Notes: a model not told the origin generated them from the sequence alone. A stretch of DNA of 64,000 bases from JADFXI01 sp963784135 (GCA_963784135.1 CAWAQG010000008.1:186001-250000); one strand, 5' to 3'; shown: positions 44,997-54,549, numbered from the stretch's first letter. Numbers and translations: made by a program.

Positions 44997-45344
44997 CTAT
45001 GAAAAAGCCTCTATTATATGGTTTATCTCTTCTTTCCCATTTTTAGATACAATACTCACAACGTCAAACCTGACCTGCTTTTCAAATTTGTGCAATTTGA
45101 GATAATAAAGCGCTATTTTCTTGATCTTCTCCTGTTTCCGGAAGTCCACTGCCTCAAAAGGCTCTCCAAATGCGTTGCCGGTCCTTGCCTTGACCTCTAC
45201 AAACGCAAGGATATTGTTGTCGCTGATAATAATATCAGCTTCGCCAAGCGGCGTCCTGTAATTGCGGTGCAGGACTTTATAGCCTTTTCCCGTAAGATAG
45301 TCCGCAGCAATATCCTCGCCTTTTTTCCCGAAACGTTTTGTCAT
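44997..45344 (-). CDS. YraN/UPF0102 family nuclease-like protein
   Basis: A 115-residue protein with the YraN family pattern: GKKGEDIAADYLTGKGYKVL near residue 5, then GEADIIISDNNILAFVEVKA, where the E-x-K forms a PD-(D/E)xK nuclease-like site. Function unclear; possibly Holliday-junction or DNA-uptake related. The ATG overlaps the stop of the toprim gene, so the two are translationally coupled. A TTG one codon earlier is possible. Confidence 0.88.
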   Translation of the reverse strand: MTKRFGKKGEDIAADYLTGKGYKVLHRNYRTPLGEADIIISDNNILAFVEVKARTGNAFGEPFEAVDFRKQEKIKKIALYYLKLHKFEKQVRFDVVSIVSKNGKEEINHIIEAFS

Positions 45345-45793
45345 CAAATATCGCCGAGGAAGCCCTCCGGCTCCCCGGTCTCTCCAACTTTAATTTTTGC
45401 CCCGGCCAGCCGTTCAAGGAGCAGCGGGACTCCCTCTATGTCCTTTATATCTTTCTGGCAAAGGACCTTTACTATTTCTCTGAACGGGGAAAATTCCTCC
45501 CATAAGCCTTTTAAGTGAGCTGCCACGGTTTTATAGAGCTGCTCTCCTTTATTGTCCCAATCCATAAGAAGGACAACACGGTGGAACCGTTCGGCGATGT
45601 CCTCGCAAAATTCATAGATGCCCTTGCCGCCGTGGAGCGTGATGATTTCACCCACCAAGCCTATTTTCCTCAGTGCGGAAACATCCTTTTTCCCTTCAAC
45701 AATAACAGGAATCCTCTTGTTGACTTCGTAGAGGGCCTGAAAAATAATCCTGAGCCTTTCAGCCCTCTCAAGGTCATCGGCCTGGTTGTTCAC
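45344..45793 (-). CDS. Toprim-domain protein
   Basis: Small (149 residues) protein with a toprim fold: VEGKKDVSALRKIG carries the catalytic-type Glu and VVLLMDWDNKG the DxD. Stand-alone toprim proteins of this size include RNase M5-like nucleases; this match is moderate. Some archaeal and bacterial toprim proteins act on rRNA or DNA. It starts the yraN/aminotransferase/deoC group. Confidence 0.75.
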   Translation of the reverse strand: MNNQADDLERAERLRIIFQALYEVNKRIPVIVEGKKDVSALRKIGLVGEIITLHGGKGIYEFCEDIAERFHRVVLLMDWDNKGEQLYKTVAAHLKGLWEEFSPFREIVKVLCQKDIKDIEGVPLLLERLAGAKIKVGETGEPEGFLGDI

Positions 45794-45839
45794 CGCCTGT
45801 CCCGCACGGTTGTTCTTAACAGGTGATTAATAGACATTA

Positions 45840-47093
45840 TCAAAGGCCGACAAGGTAGCCGAATCTTCCGACAAACCCGCCGGGACTGAGATGCGCCGTA
45901 TTCGCAAGGCGTTCAAGCCTCTCTCCTTCGAAATCATCGCACGTTAAGCGTCTCATATACTTTAGTCCGACCTCATATGTTTCCGAAGTGATATCCACTG
46001 TCCTGATCTTTATCATGCCTGTGCGATAGTCCACCATGTCGGCAAAAGGAATAGCCCTCAAATGCCCGTCACTGAGCACAATCATTGCGCCGGTCCCGCC
46101 TTTAAGGAGGTACCGGATGGCGCCGTAGCCAAGGTCTCTCGTATATTCAAGATCATAAGGTATGGGGGCGGCGGCGCGCAGTTCATAGCCGATGTTCTTG
46201 TCGACAATAGTAGCACTGATGCCCAGAGAGTTAAGGGTGTTTATCACGAAATTCTTTAACACCCTGCCAAGCTGGATTTCGGAAAGTCTGGTCCTGCCGG
46301 TTTCATCTTTTTCTACCTGTTCATAATCGCTGAGTTCCTCATAGTCGAATTTCTCGGAAATGCCTTCGGCAAGGACAGCAACACCGTGGTCTATACCATA
46401 GGCCAGTCTTTTTATGACAGAGCCCGCAAGCACATCAGCAACTTTTTTGAAGGACAGTTTTTCTTCGGCGAATTCCTCCGCAATGAGCGTTATCGTTGCC
46501 CCGGCGGCCTTCCCGATGCCGAGAGCAAGATGGCCCGCATGCCTGCCCATGGTGGTGATGAAGTACCACCTGCCTGTGGTCTTTGCGTCTTCCATTATAT
46601 TTTGGACGATCTCCACTCCAAGATGCCGCGCCGTCTGATAGCCGAACGTCGGAGCACCCCCGGGCAATGGGATATCGTTATCAATAGTTTTTGGGACATG
46701 GACGATATTCATGTCCCCCCTGCATTCCCGCCCAATCCAGTTGGCCATAAAAAGAGTGCCCTCGCCCCCGACCGTAACAAGATTGTCGATGCCGATATGT
46801 CTGAGCGTGGACATCAATACCTCGAATTTCTGCTTAACTTTGTCAGGGTAGTCCCGCGAGGTCCTTAAAATTGAGCCGCCCTGACTATGTATTCTTGAAA
46901 CGTCATTAATAGTGAGCGGAAGAGTGCAGCAGGTATTGCCTTCAAAAAGGGGCTTGAAGCCCCCCTTTATGCCGATAACTGTTTTGCCTTGATTAATGGC
47001 CTCAATAGTGGCCGAACTGATGACGCCATTGATGCCGGGGGCAGGCCCTCCCCCGACAATAATACCGACTGTGCCGTTGTTTTTTTGGGCCAT
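45840..47093 (-). CDS. 6-phosphofructokinase family protein (second of a tandem pair)
   Basis: PFK-fold sugar kinase, 417 residues. Seen: GGGPAPGINGVISS (phosphate loop), VGGEGTLFMA and PKTIDNDIPLPGG (catalytic Asp pair in T-x-D-x-D). In PFKs, the residue after GG(D/E) separates ATP users (Gly) from pyrophosphate users (Asp), while Lys in PKTIDND is pyrophosphate-type. Here Gly is combined with Lys, a mixed signature. MGRHAGHLALG matches the fructose-6-phosphate-binding loop. It begins one base after the stop of the paralog and may form a heteromer with it (inference). Confidence 0.88.
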   Translation of the reverse strand: MAQKNNGTVGIIVGGGPAPGINGVISSATIEAINQGKTVIGIKGGFKPLFEGNTCCTLPLTINDVSRIHSQGGSILRTSRDYPDKVKQKFEVLMSTLRHIGIDNLVTVGGEGTLFMANWIGRECRGDMNIVHVPKTIDNDIPLPGGAPTFGYQTARHLGVEIVQNIMEDAKTTGRWYFITTMGRHAGHLALGIGKAAGATITLIAEEFAEEKLSFKKVADVLAGSVIKRLAYGIDHGVAVLAEGISEKFDYEELSDYEQVEKDETGRTRLSEIQLGRVLKNFVINTLNSLGISATIVDKNIGYELRAAAPIPYDLEYTRDLGYGAIRYLLKGGTGAMIVLSDGHLRAIPFADMVDYRTGMIKIRTVDITSETYEVGLKYMRRLTCDDFEGERLERLANTAHLSPGGFVGRFGYLVGL

Positions 47094-47094
47094 A

Positions 47095-48309
47095 TTAAAA
47101 AAGCCTGGCTATAGGCATTTTTTTCTCCACAAGTTCGTATACATACTTTTCCGGCACGCGCCCAAAGCAGGTGCCCAGGCTTTCAAAAAGGGCGATTTCA
47201 GCTATATCAGCCTCTCTACGCTTAATAGCATCGGTTGTCGCCATATAACCTATCTTCTTGCCATCCACCTCGACAATGGTATTGCCGCTCTTTCCCTCCA
47301 TCAGCAGAAGCACTGCGCAGGCCCCGGCCCTGTAGCCGAAATTAACATCATAGGCGGTAGAGCCTCCTGAGCGAACGATATGCCCTGGCGTGACTTCACG
47401 CACCTCCGGAAGTTCATACACACCCGGCGCATACATCCCGGTCTCTATCATAAACGCCTTCATTGCCGGATCGTTCTTCAGGCGTTTTTCGAGTTGTTGT
47501 CGCACATACCTGCCGGCGCCTGCGAGCTTTTTATGGCCGAAAGCGTCTACTCCCGCAGTTTCGTCATAAAGCAAATCACCACTCGCATTCTTCAAGCCCT
47601 CGGAAACCAGGATTATATAGGTCCCGGCCTTAACATCACTGCGCAATACCCTGTTACAGTAAGTGGTTTTCATGTGCTCATAAACGACGTCAAAATCAAC
47701 AGGGACTTCAGGTATCAATATGCAGTCTGCTTCGGCGCCGATTCCCCCATGCAGTGCGGTGTGCCCTACATACCTGCCGAACACCTCAATGACCAGAATG
47801 CGGTTGTGGCTCAGCCCGGTAGTCCTTAGTTCCCGCGTAATAACAGCGATCCTGTTAATAGCTGAATCGCCGCCTACACTGTAAGGCTGGAGATCGAGGT
47901 CCATGGTCTTGGGAACATGCACGCAGGGGATGCCCTTGGAGCCGAGGTCGACCACAACGCTCCCTGTGTCATCTCCACCGCTTATAACCAGGGCGTCTAT
48001 CGCAAATTTCTTCAGGCCCTCTTTAATGCGCTCATATTTTTTCGGGTCTACTATTTTACTGATTTTTACCCGTGAATGGCCTGCCTCGCTTCCGGCGAGC
48101 GAGGCCTCGATACGGCTGATCCTCTCCGCATTAAGCAGTACCACTGATTCGAGTTCCACCAGGTTGTAGAGTCCGGCGTAGCCGTTGGGTATGACCACCG
48201 ACTCTATACCATGGGCATACGCCTCCCTTGATACCCCCTTAATAACCGCGTTGAGACCTCCGCAATCACCGCCGCTTGTAATTACACCTATCTTCTTGAT
48301 ATGAGCCAT
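47095..48309 (-). CDS. 6-phosphofructokinase family protein (first of a tandem pair)
   Basis: PFK-fold protein, 404 residues. Seen: TSGGDCGGLNAVIKG, VISGGDDTGSVV (Asp at the position linked to pyrophosphate use), and PKTMDLDLQPYSVGG, where the usual TIDND has become TMDLD but both catalytic aspartates remain. FGRYVGHTALHGG is the sugar-phosphate loop. With the following paralog it could make a two-subunit PPi-dependent enzyme; in plants and some bacteria such enzymes have catalytic and regulatory subunits (established for other organisms, inferred here). It lies 9 bp after pgk in the glycolytic operon. Confidence 0.9.
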   Translation of the reverse strand: MAHIKKIGVITSGGDCGGLNAVIKGVSREAYAHGIESVVIPNGYAGLYNLVELESVVLLNAERISRIEASLAGSEAGHSRVKISKIVDPKKYERIKEGLKKFAIDALVISGGDDTGSVVVDLGSKGIPCVHVPKTMDLDLQPYSVGGDSAINRIAVITRELRTTGLSHNRILVIEVFGRYVGHTALHGGIGAEADCILIPEVPVDFDVVYEHMKTTYCNRVLRSDVKAGTYIILVSEGLKNASGDLLYDETAGVDAFGHKKLAGAGRYVRQQLEKRLKNDPAMKAFMIETGMYAPGVYELPEVREVTPGHIVRSGGSTAYDVNFGYRAGACAVLLLMEGKSGNTIVEVDGKKIGYMATTDAIKRREADIAEIALFESLGTCFGRVPEKYVYELVEKKMPIARLF

Positions 48310-48318
48310 TGGGACCTC

Positions 48319-49638
48319 CTATTTTAAGGCAATCTTGTTTTCCATCAGTGCCTGTACCGGTTTGAGTCCGTATGGACTCCCCTGTTCTATTGCAGTAAGG
48401 ACCGTACCCCCGCCGGTGAAGAAGTAGTATTGCGTATTATCCAGGACCGAAAGATAAAGACCGGGACACAAGTTTTTAAATTCCTGCAGGGTGTCTCCGC
48501 CGCCGTACATTTTAATAGCGGTCCTGTTATGGTCGATCGTGCTGTCCAGGGCTGCTGACCCCGCTGTAAAGTGAGGGGTGTATCCCATTACTGCATTGAC
48601 AAAAATAGTCCTGGCGCCAAGAATGCTTCCGGCTACTGTTTCGTCCTCAAAAGAACGGGCATCTATATCGAGGATATATTTGTATTGTTTCCCCTGGCGG
48701 AAATCTTTGATCGAGAGGGACCTGTATTTCCCCTCAACTCTCCCTTCAAGCGTATCTGATTCAACAAGGTAGGGCAGCTCGACAATTTTGGTGTTGGCCC
48801 TGTCTTTTTCAACAAGGTCTCTTGCCGCCGTAATATCTTTGTCCGATACCCCTTCGATCTTCACTCCATATTTGGCGCAAAGGAAAGCGTTATAAATGAC
48901 TCCGCCGAGAATCAGTTTATCAACTTTGTCATAAATGGCATAGAGGGGGCCGATTTTTGTGTCGTATTTTGCCCCCGCAACAACGGCAATAAAGGGACGC
49001 CCCGGATTGATAACGGAATTTAAATTGGCTATTTCCTGCTGCATTAAAAATCCCGCATAGGACGGCAAGTGCTTTGTCACATCATAGGTTGAGGCATGGG
49101 GCTGCCATGAGCCGAATGCGTCATTGATAAAAACATCTGCGAGGCCCGCAAGCTGGAGTGCGAAGTTTTCCCGCGCCTCCCCCCCTGCTTCCTCTCCCTG
49201 AAACCACCGGGTATTGGGAAGATATATCCCGCCGATTTTATGCTCGCGCAGGCTGCGGATAGCAAGGTTTATAGAAGTATCGATACCGGTTATGCCGAGT
49301 TTGGGGTCAATGTTGAACCGCGGAATATGGAAGGTCGTATGCAGCTTGTGTTCAAGATATTCGGCAATAGGCTCAACAGAGTCGCCGGCCCTGCAGGTGA
49401 TGTCTCCTGTCTTTTTGTCCTTCGGCCTTCCCACATGGGTCATTAGAATCGGCCTTCCACCTCGCTCAACAATGTTATAAAGCGTACCAAAGGTCCTGTC
49501 AATTCTGTAAGGATCTTTAATTTCTCCGTCCTTCACCACATTGTGGTCAAATCTCACAAGGACAGTTTTACCTGCAAGGTCTGCCTGTTGAATTGTAGGA
49601 AGCCTTTGGTCCAGGGACTGTTTTTCCAGGTTTTTCAC
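48319..49638 (-). CDS. pgk: Phosphoglycerate kinase
   Basis: Interconverts 1,3-bisphosphoglycerate and 3-phosphoglycerate with ATP. Core motifs are present but divergent: VLVRFDHNVV (usually VRVDFNVP), MTHVGRPK, INDAFGSWQPHASTY, GGDTLQEF and TGGGTVLTAIEQG near the C-terminus in place of STGGGASLE. Length 439 is slightly long (family ~390-415). It overlaps the fba stop by four bases. Confidence 0.92.
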   Translation of the reverse strand: MKNLEKQSLDQRLPTIQQADLAGKTVLVRFDHNVVKDGEIKDPYRIDRTFGTLYNIVERGGRPILMTHVGRPKDKKTGDITCRAGDSVEPIAEYLEHKLHTTFHIPRFNIDPKLGITGIDTSINLAIRSLREHKIGGIYLPNTRWFQGEEAGGEARENFALQLAGLADVFINDAFGSWQPHASTYDVTKHLPSYAGFLMQQEIANLNSVINPGRPFIAVVAGAKYDTKIGPLYAIYDKVDKLILGGVIYNAFLCAKYGVKIEGVSDKDITAARDLVEKDRANTKIVELPYLVESDTLEGRVEGKYRSLSIKDFRQGKQYKYILDIDARSFEDETVAGSILGARTIFVNAVMGYTPHFTAGSAALDSTIDHNRTAIKMYGGGDTLQEFKNLCPGLYLSVLDNTQYYFFTGGGTVLTAIEQGSPYGLKPVQALMENKIALK

Positions 49639-50999
49639 TTCAGCAGCCCCAACAGATCAGCATTGACTTCTTTTTTTACTGCAACGGGCTTGATGGTCCT
49701 CTTTAAAATATCCTGCGTGCCGGCAACCTTGAGTTGGTCAAAGTACAATCCGAATTTTTTCTCCAGTTCCTTCATGATAGGGTCTTTTACACTGGCCGGC
49801 AAATCCCACCATTTTTTCTTCATAGGGCCAAACCCCTTCTTCCGCGTACTATATATAAACTGCTCCTCGGTCTGTCCTTCCTTCCTCTCTTTTGCATATT
49901 CCCCGGATATGAAGGCATAGACCTCTTGTCTGAACTCTGCCGGAAGGCTGCTGCTGTCATACATCATGTTCTGGAAACCGGTGGCGAGATGCACCTCTGA
50001 AGTAGTGGTCTGAGGGAACATATGGAATGCTTCGTCGGGGAGAGTTGAGGCCCCGTGCTGCACACATCCTGAAAGGCCGTACTCTTTGCGCGCATGTTCC
50101 GACAGCACTCTCAATGTGTCAAAATCTATCTTCACCTTTGCGAGGGTGCCGTCCGGCAGCACGACCCCCCCATGACTTGTGCCTGTCTGAACACTGAGCT
50201 TGCTTAGTCCCTTCGTCCCTTTAAACGACTCCCTGAAGCCGTCAAGATACGCCTTTGATTCTTCCGGGGTGCTGTTTTTAGTGCCTATTTCCCCGATTTC
50301 TCCGCCTATCGATACATCAATCCCGGCAGGCTGCAACTGCCTTACGTGCTCCGCTAATTCGGCAGTCCGCTCAAAGTTGGGCCGCTGCTGTTCTTTAACC
50401 GTAGGCTTTGAGAGATCAACGAGTGTGGAGGAATCGATATCTATATTGTAGAACTCGGCATCGATCGCCTCGGCTATCAGCCCCTTTATATAGTTCACCT
50501 CAAGCTCGGGCTCGCTCAGGTAGTTCTTTCTTACGAGTTGGAAATGGTCGCCCTGAATAAAAACAGGCCCCTCGTGCCCTTCCCTGACTGCCGCTGCCAG
50601 AACAACTGCGGCATATTCGAGAGGCCGCTGCTTTGTATAGCCGATTTCAGACCGTGCGATCTCAAAGATCATGGGGCCGACCTTCAGCTCATGTGCCTTT
50701 CTGAAAGCTGCCCTTACCGTATCGTAAGTGAGTCCCCTGATATTCATGGCAGGAACGGTGAAACCGGGATAGTTTCTCCCCATGTCTTCATAAAGGCCCT
50801 GGATAGAGGCTGGAATAGCGCCGTATGCCTTTGCAATTTCTTTCACAAGGATGAAGAGCGCTTTTTTCTTTTCATCATCCTGCTCAAAGACTGCAGCATA
50901 AATCAGACCGTCCATCATTGAGCGTACGGCGTTTTTGTCTCTTACCGTAACAGAGCCATTCTTAATGTCAACGGCATCCATGAGACCTTGTATAGCCAT
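49635..50999 (-). CDS. fba: Class II fructose-bisphosphate aldolase family protein
   Basis: Zinc-dependent aldolase fold that splits fructose 1,6-bisphosphate. Zinc-ligand His in IQGDHFQ, IDVSIGGEIGEIGTKNSTPE, GTSHGGVVLPDG and QHGASTLPDEAFHMFP are family blocks. Length 454 places it in the long subgroup of class II aldolases rather than the ~350-residue E. coli type. AGGAGG lies close before the ATG. First gene of a minus-strand operon fba-pgk-pfk-pfk, so lower and upper glycolysis are co-expressed. Confidence 0.9.
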   Translation of the reverse strand: MAIQGLMDAVDIKNGSVTVRDKNAVRSMMDGLIYAAVFEQDDEKKKALFILVKEIAKAYGAIPASIQGLYEDMGRNYPGFTVPAMNIRGLTYDTVRAAFRKAHELKVGPMIFEIARSEIGYTKQRPLEYAAVVLAAAVREGHEGPVFIQGDHFQLVRKNYLSEPELEVNYIKGLIAEAIDAEFYNIDIDSSTLVDLSKPTVKEQQRPNFERTAELAEHVRQLQPAGIDVSIGGEIGEIGTKNSTPEESKAYLDGFRESFKGTKGLSKLSVQTGTSHGGVVLPDGTLAKVKIDFDTLRVLSEHARKEYGLSGCVQHGASTLPDEAFHMFPQTTTSEVHLATGFQNMMYDSSSLPAEFRQEVYAFISGEYAKERKEGQTEEQFIYSTRKKGFGPMKKKWWDLPASVKDPIMKELEKKFGLYFDQLKVAGTQDILKRTIKPVAVKKEVNADLLGLLK

Positions 51000-51104
51000 G
51001 AGAGACCTCCTGTTTGGAAAGTTTAGGCATATTATAGCAGATAATCGGTTATGTTAAAATACACCGGCGAGGTTTGATATGAACTGTTTTTCAGGGGCCA
51101 TATA

Positions 51105-51614
51105 ATGCGTTTCCGCTTCTCTTCGGTAAAGAGCGCCGGCTTTTTGCTGTTTTGTATTTTGCTTTATGCCGGAGGCGCTTTTGCATCGGTTGACCAGGCC
51201 GACAAAGTTCTGGTAATCAAAAGCAAACGAGTCTTGCTGCTCCTTCAGAACGGTTCTGTTTTGAGAGAATATCAAATCTGCCTTGGAAGAAACCCGAAAG
51301 GCCGCAAGACGAGACAGGGAGATTATAGAACTCCTGAGGGTACCTACCTGCTCGATTCCCGGAACCCTAACAGCACCTTCCATCTCTCACTCCACATATC
51401 CTATCCCGGCAAGAAAGACAGGCTGATAGCGAGACGCCGCGGCGTCTCTCCCGGCAGTGATATAATGATACATGGGCTTCCGGAGGGGATGACAATCGAT
51501 GACCTCGGCGGATACCGGGATTGGACAAAAGGCTGCATCGCCGTCTCGAATACGGCTATTGAAGAAATCTGGCAGCTCGTGCCTGACGGCACGCCTATCG
51601 AGATCAGGCCGTAA
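51105..51614 (+). CDS. L,D-transpeptidase (YkuD domain)
   Basis: Predicted periplasmic transpeptidase that makes 3-3 peptidoglycan cross-links or attaches proteins to the wall. Signal peptide: hydrophobic stretch about residues 10-26, cleavage near AFA. The YkuD catalytic region is complete: IMIHGLP and RDWTKGCIAVSN carry the His and Cys. Length 169. Divergent from fba, convergent with murA. Confidence 0.92.
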   Translation: MRFRFSSVKSAGFLLFCILLYAGGAFASVDQADKVLVIKSKRVLLLLQNGSVLREYQICLGRNPKGRKTRQGDYRTPEGTYLLDSRNPNSTFHLSLHISYPGKKDRLIARRRGVSPGSDIMIHGLPEGMTIDDLGGYRDWTKGCIAVSNTAIEEIWQLVPDGTPIEIRP

Positions 51615-51619
51615 AAAAT

Positions 51620-52891
51620 TTAATCTTTCGGACTAAAGCGCTTTATTGACGCGCCTAATTTGGCCAGTTTTTGCTCGATCTTTTCGTATCCCCTGTCAAT
51701 ATGATAGATCCTGTCCAACACCGATACTCCTTCAGCAGAAAGTGCGGCCAACACCAAACCGGCGCCGGCTTGAAGATCACTCGCCATTATAGGAGATCCT
51801 TTAAGTCTCTTTACGCCCTCCACAGTGGCTTCATTCAGATTTATTTTTATATTAGCGCCTAAGCGAATCAATTCATTAACATGCATAAATCTGTTCTCGA
51901 AAACCGTTTCCTTTATAAAACTTGTGCCCCTGGCAACGGTGGCCAATGCCATCATTTGTGCCTGAAAATCGGTAGGGAAACCGGGGAACGGCCAAGTTGT
52001 AAAATTGACCGGACTCAATCTTTTTGGCCCCTTAACGAGGACTCTGTTATTGCTCAACTCTCTGATAGAAAGGCCCATTTCTCTTAATTTATCGACAAGG
52101 ATCCCCAGGTTGCCCAGGATAGCGTTGTTTATAATGACTTCCCCATTGGTAATAGCAGCGGCTGCCATATAAAAGGCAGTTTCAATTCTTGAGGGCAAAG
52201 CTGCAACTTGTGCTGCTGATAATTTTTCAACGCCTTCTATGGTTATAACGGGCGTGCCGGCGCCGCTTATTTCAGCGCCCATGGAGTTAAGCATTTCAGC
52301 CAAAGCTTTTATTTCCGGCTCACAGGCAGCATTTATCAGCCTGGTTTTACCAGTCGCCAAACAAGCCGCCATCATTATATTTTCAGTGCCTGTATGAGTT
52401 GGAATGTCAAAATGGAAGATCGTGCCTTTAAGTCTTTTAGATGTTGCCTTTATCAGGCCGTCTTCCTGGATTATCGTCGCGCCAAATTTCCTCAGGGCAT
52501 CGATATGCATATTGACGCTGCGGGCCCCAATTGCGCACCCGCCCGGCAAAGACACTTCTGCCTTGTGGAATCTCGCAAGAAGCGGCCCTATGACCAAAAA
52601 AGATGCTCTCATTTGCTTGACCAGATCATAGGGGGCCTGGAAATTATTGATGGCTTCGCAATTAATTGCTATTCTTTTCCCGCGTGGATCATAATTTACT
52701 CTTGCCCCGAGATGTGAAAGCACCCTGGAAAGAGTTTTTATATCACGTAAATCAGGAACATTGCTTATTACAGTTTCTCCTTTTTCAGCCAGAATAGCCG
52801 CTGCCATCATGGGCAATATTCCATTTTTTACACCCAGGACGGTTGCTTCGCCTTCGATCTTCCTTCCACCCTCAATAATAAATTGGTCCAT
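51620..52891 (-). CDS. murA: UDP-N-acetylglucosamine 1-carboxyvinyltransferase
   Basis: First committed enzyme of peptidoglycan synthesis; adds enolpyruvate to UDP-GlcNAc. Seen: GVKNGILPMMAAAILAEKGE at the N-terminus and the active-site cysteine in LPGGCAIGARSVNMH, so the fosfomycin-sensitive Cys form; GFPTDFQAQMMALA and ENRFMHVNEL follow. Length 423. The ATG giving MDQFIIEGG is typical. Confidence 0.97.
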   Translation of the reverse strand: MDQFIIEGGRKIEGEATVLGVKNGILPMMAAAILAEKGETVISNVPDLRDIKTLSRVLSHLGARVNYDPRGKRIAINCEAINNFQAPYDLVKQMRASFLVIGPLLARFHKAEVSLPGGCAIGARSVNMHIDALRKFGATIIQEDGLIKATSKRLKGTIFHFDIPTHTGTENIMMAACLATGKTRLINAACEPEIKALAEMLNSMGAEISGAGTPVITIEGVEKLSAAQVAALPSRIETAFYMAAAAITNGEVIINNAILGNLGILVDKLREMGLSIRELSNNRVLVKGPKRLSPVNFTTWPFPGFPTDFQAQMMALATVARGTSFIKETVFENRFMHVNELIRLGANIKINLNEATVEGVKRLKGSPIMASDLQAGAGLVLAALSAEGVSVLDRIYHIDRGYEKIEQKLAKLGASIKRFSPKD

Positions 52892-53012
52892 ATAATTCCC
52901 TTTCCATATTTCCGATATTTGATTTTATCATTTATTCGTCTGACATTATAACAATAAATGAATCTCCCCGTGGCAAGATCACGGGGTAACTGAAAGCTAC
53001 AGTCTTACTTCT

Positions 53013-53080
53013 TGTCATTCCCGCTTGTCGGGAATCGCGTTGCTCTGTTTGAAAAACGATTCCGGACAAGCCGGAATGAC
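53013..53080. repeat. Dispersed GTCATTCCCG inverted repeat
   Basis: Arms GTCATTCCCGCTTGTCGGGA and TCCGGACAAGCCGGAATGAC, closest to the inner hairpin of the 129-bp MITE copies. It lies in the murA-to-radical SAM gap (52892-53219), which otherwise holds no gene. Confidence 0.8.
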
Positions 53081-53219
53081 GGGGTCCACGAAAAGCCGCA
53101 GACTCTTGGGGGTGCAATGACAGGCGTCCGGTAACTCTGTTGCAAGCTACAGGGAATTATCAAGTTCAAATTTAGGTTGAGTATTTGACAATCCGGAGTG
53201 GAAAACTGAATAATTATTT

Positions 53220-54143
53220 ATGACAGCCAGATACAATGCATTCGGTCCATATCTCAAAAAGAAATTCGGCACTATTGTCTACAAGGTGAATGTCGATGCC
53301 GGTTTTACCTGCCCCAACAGAGACGGCACACTCGGAGTAACAGGGTGCATCTACTGCAATAACAGCAGTTTCAGACCGTCTGAATGCAGTCCTGATATAG
53401 CTGTTGCAAAGCAGATTAAAGACGGCATTTCCTATCTTTCACGCCGCTATAAGGCGAAAAAATTTCTCGCTTATTTCCAGCCTTATACCAATACCTATGC
53501 ATCGCTGCCGGAACTCGAAAAAGTATACAGGGAGGCGCTTGCCGGGCCTTCAGTGGTCGGACTCGCAATCGGCACCCGACCGGACTGCATTGACAAGGAC
53601 AAGATAGAACTGCTGCAGTCACTTGCGAGGGACTACTTCATCCTTATCGAGTATGGGCTGCAATCAATCTATGATAAATCGCTTGATTATATACTGCGGG
53701 GGCATGATTATCAGACCTTTCTGGATGCCGTTGCCTTGACCAGCGGCAAAGGCATCCACGTTGGCGCCCATATCATTGCCGGGCTGCCCACTGAAACGAG
53801 GGAAGAGACGCTTGCGATGGCGGATGAACTGTCAGGTCTTCCCATCGGTTTTTTGAAAATTCATCAACTTCAGGTAGTAAAAGATACGCCTCTTGCCGCT
53901 GTTTATCTAAGGGAACCTTTCCCTACTTTCGGTTATAAAGAATACCTCGACTTTCTTGTAGACTTTGTCGAAAGGCTCAGTCCCGGTATCGTTTTGCAGC
54001 GCTTTTTCGCAACATCACCGGACCCCATACTGATCGCCCCCAATTGGGGCAAAAGCAGGCAGGAAATCATACTCGATATAGAAAAGAGGTTTGCTGAAAG
54101 AAACGCTTTCCAGGGTTCCAAGTGCGCATGCTATCGGCATTGA
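53220..54143 (+). CDS. Radical SAM protein, TIGR01212/YhcC family
   Basis: Elp3-like radical SAM enzyme, 307 residues. The cluster-binding cysteines are in FTCPNRDGTLGVTGCIYC, giving a CxxxxGxxxxxGCIYC form. Other blocks: YFQPYTNTYASLPELEKVYR, IGTRPDCIDKDKIELL, LIEYGLQSIYDKSLDYI and GFLKIHQLQVVKDTPL. The substrate is unknown; proteins of this family are often annotated as methylthiotransferase-like or tRNA-modifying. The last ~100 bp share sequence with DNA at 55057 and 62307, which marks a broken radical SAM/comM junction. Confidence 0.88.
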   Translation: MTARYNAFGPYLKKKFGTIVYKVNVDAGFTCPNRDGTLGVTGCIYCNNSSFRPSECSPDIAVAKQIKDGISYLSRRYKAKKFLAYFQPYTNTYASLPELEKVYREALAGPSVVGLAIGTRPDCIDKDKIELLQSLARDYFILIEYGLQSIYDKSLDYILRGHDYQTFLDAVALTSGKGIHVGAHIIAGLPTETREETLAMADELSGLPIGFLKIHQLQVVKDTPLAAVYLREPFPTFGYKEYLDFLVDFVERLSPGIVLQRFFATSPDPILIAPNWGKSRQEIILDIEKRFAERNAFQGSKCACYRH

Positions 54144-54170
54144 CGCACATGTGGTTGAAGCAGATATTTC
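54104..54170 (+). pseudogene. Remnant of a comM 5' end after the radical SAM gene
   Basis: Sequence from the end of the radical SAM gene into the gap (ACGCTTTCCAGGGTTCCAAG, then GCTATCGGCATTGACGCACA and GGTTGAAGCAGATATTTC) matches the first ~20 codons of comM at 62349, with several substitutions, then diverges. The position of the comM start codon now reads ACG. It suggests comM once started inside the 3' end of this gene. Confidence 0.7.
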
Positions 54171-54174
54171 TTCC

Positions 54175-54549
54175 CTAAGCTGCGTTCTCTGCCGCCTTCC
54201 CATCCAACGCCAACTCAACGATCCTGATAATATGATCGGTCTCAAACGGCTTCCTGATGCAATTCAACGCGCCAAAGTATTTGGCGACCTGAAAAAAATC
54301 TTCGACGCCTGACATCACAATAATTTTTGCTTCCGGAAATTCTTTCTTGATCTCGCGGATAGTTTCCAGGCCGTCTTTATCCGGCATAAATATGTCGGTA
54401 AGAACGATGTCTGTAGTAATTCGGCGGTAGGACTCTATTCCTTCTTTGCCGTTGCAGGCTGTGTAGACTTCGTAATTCAGATTTTCAAAAATCTCTTTAA
54501 GCGCGTTTCTTACTAATACGTCGTCGTCAATGATAAGGATGCTTTTTGC
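54175..54549 (-). CDS. Single-domain response regulator
   Basis: CheY-like receiver domain with no output domain. Phosphorylation site Asp in DIVLTDIFMPDKDG, acidic pair in ILIIDDDVLV, Thr/Ser position in IIVMSGVEDF and Lys in IRKPF. About 124 residues when started from a TTG (LAKSILII) preceded by GGAGGGG; an upstream ATG would add 19 residues not typical of the family. It lies inside the region that splits the radical SAM and comM genes, with no kinase next to it. Confidence 0.88.
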   Translation of the reverse strand, partial: AKSILIIDDDVLVRNALKEIFENLNYEVYTACNGKEGIESYRRITTDIVLTDIFMPDKDGLETIREIKKEFPEAKIIVMSGVEDFFQVAKYFGALNCIRKPFETDHIIRIVELALDGKAAENAA

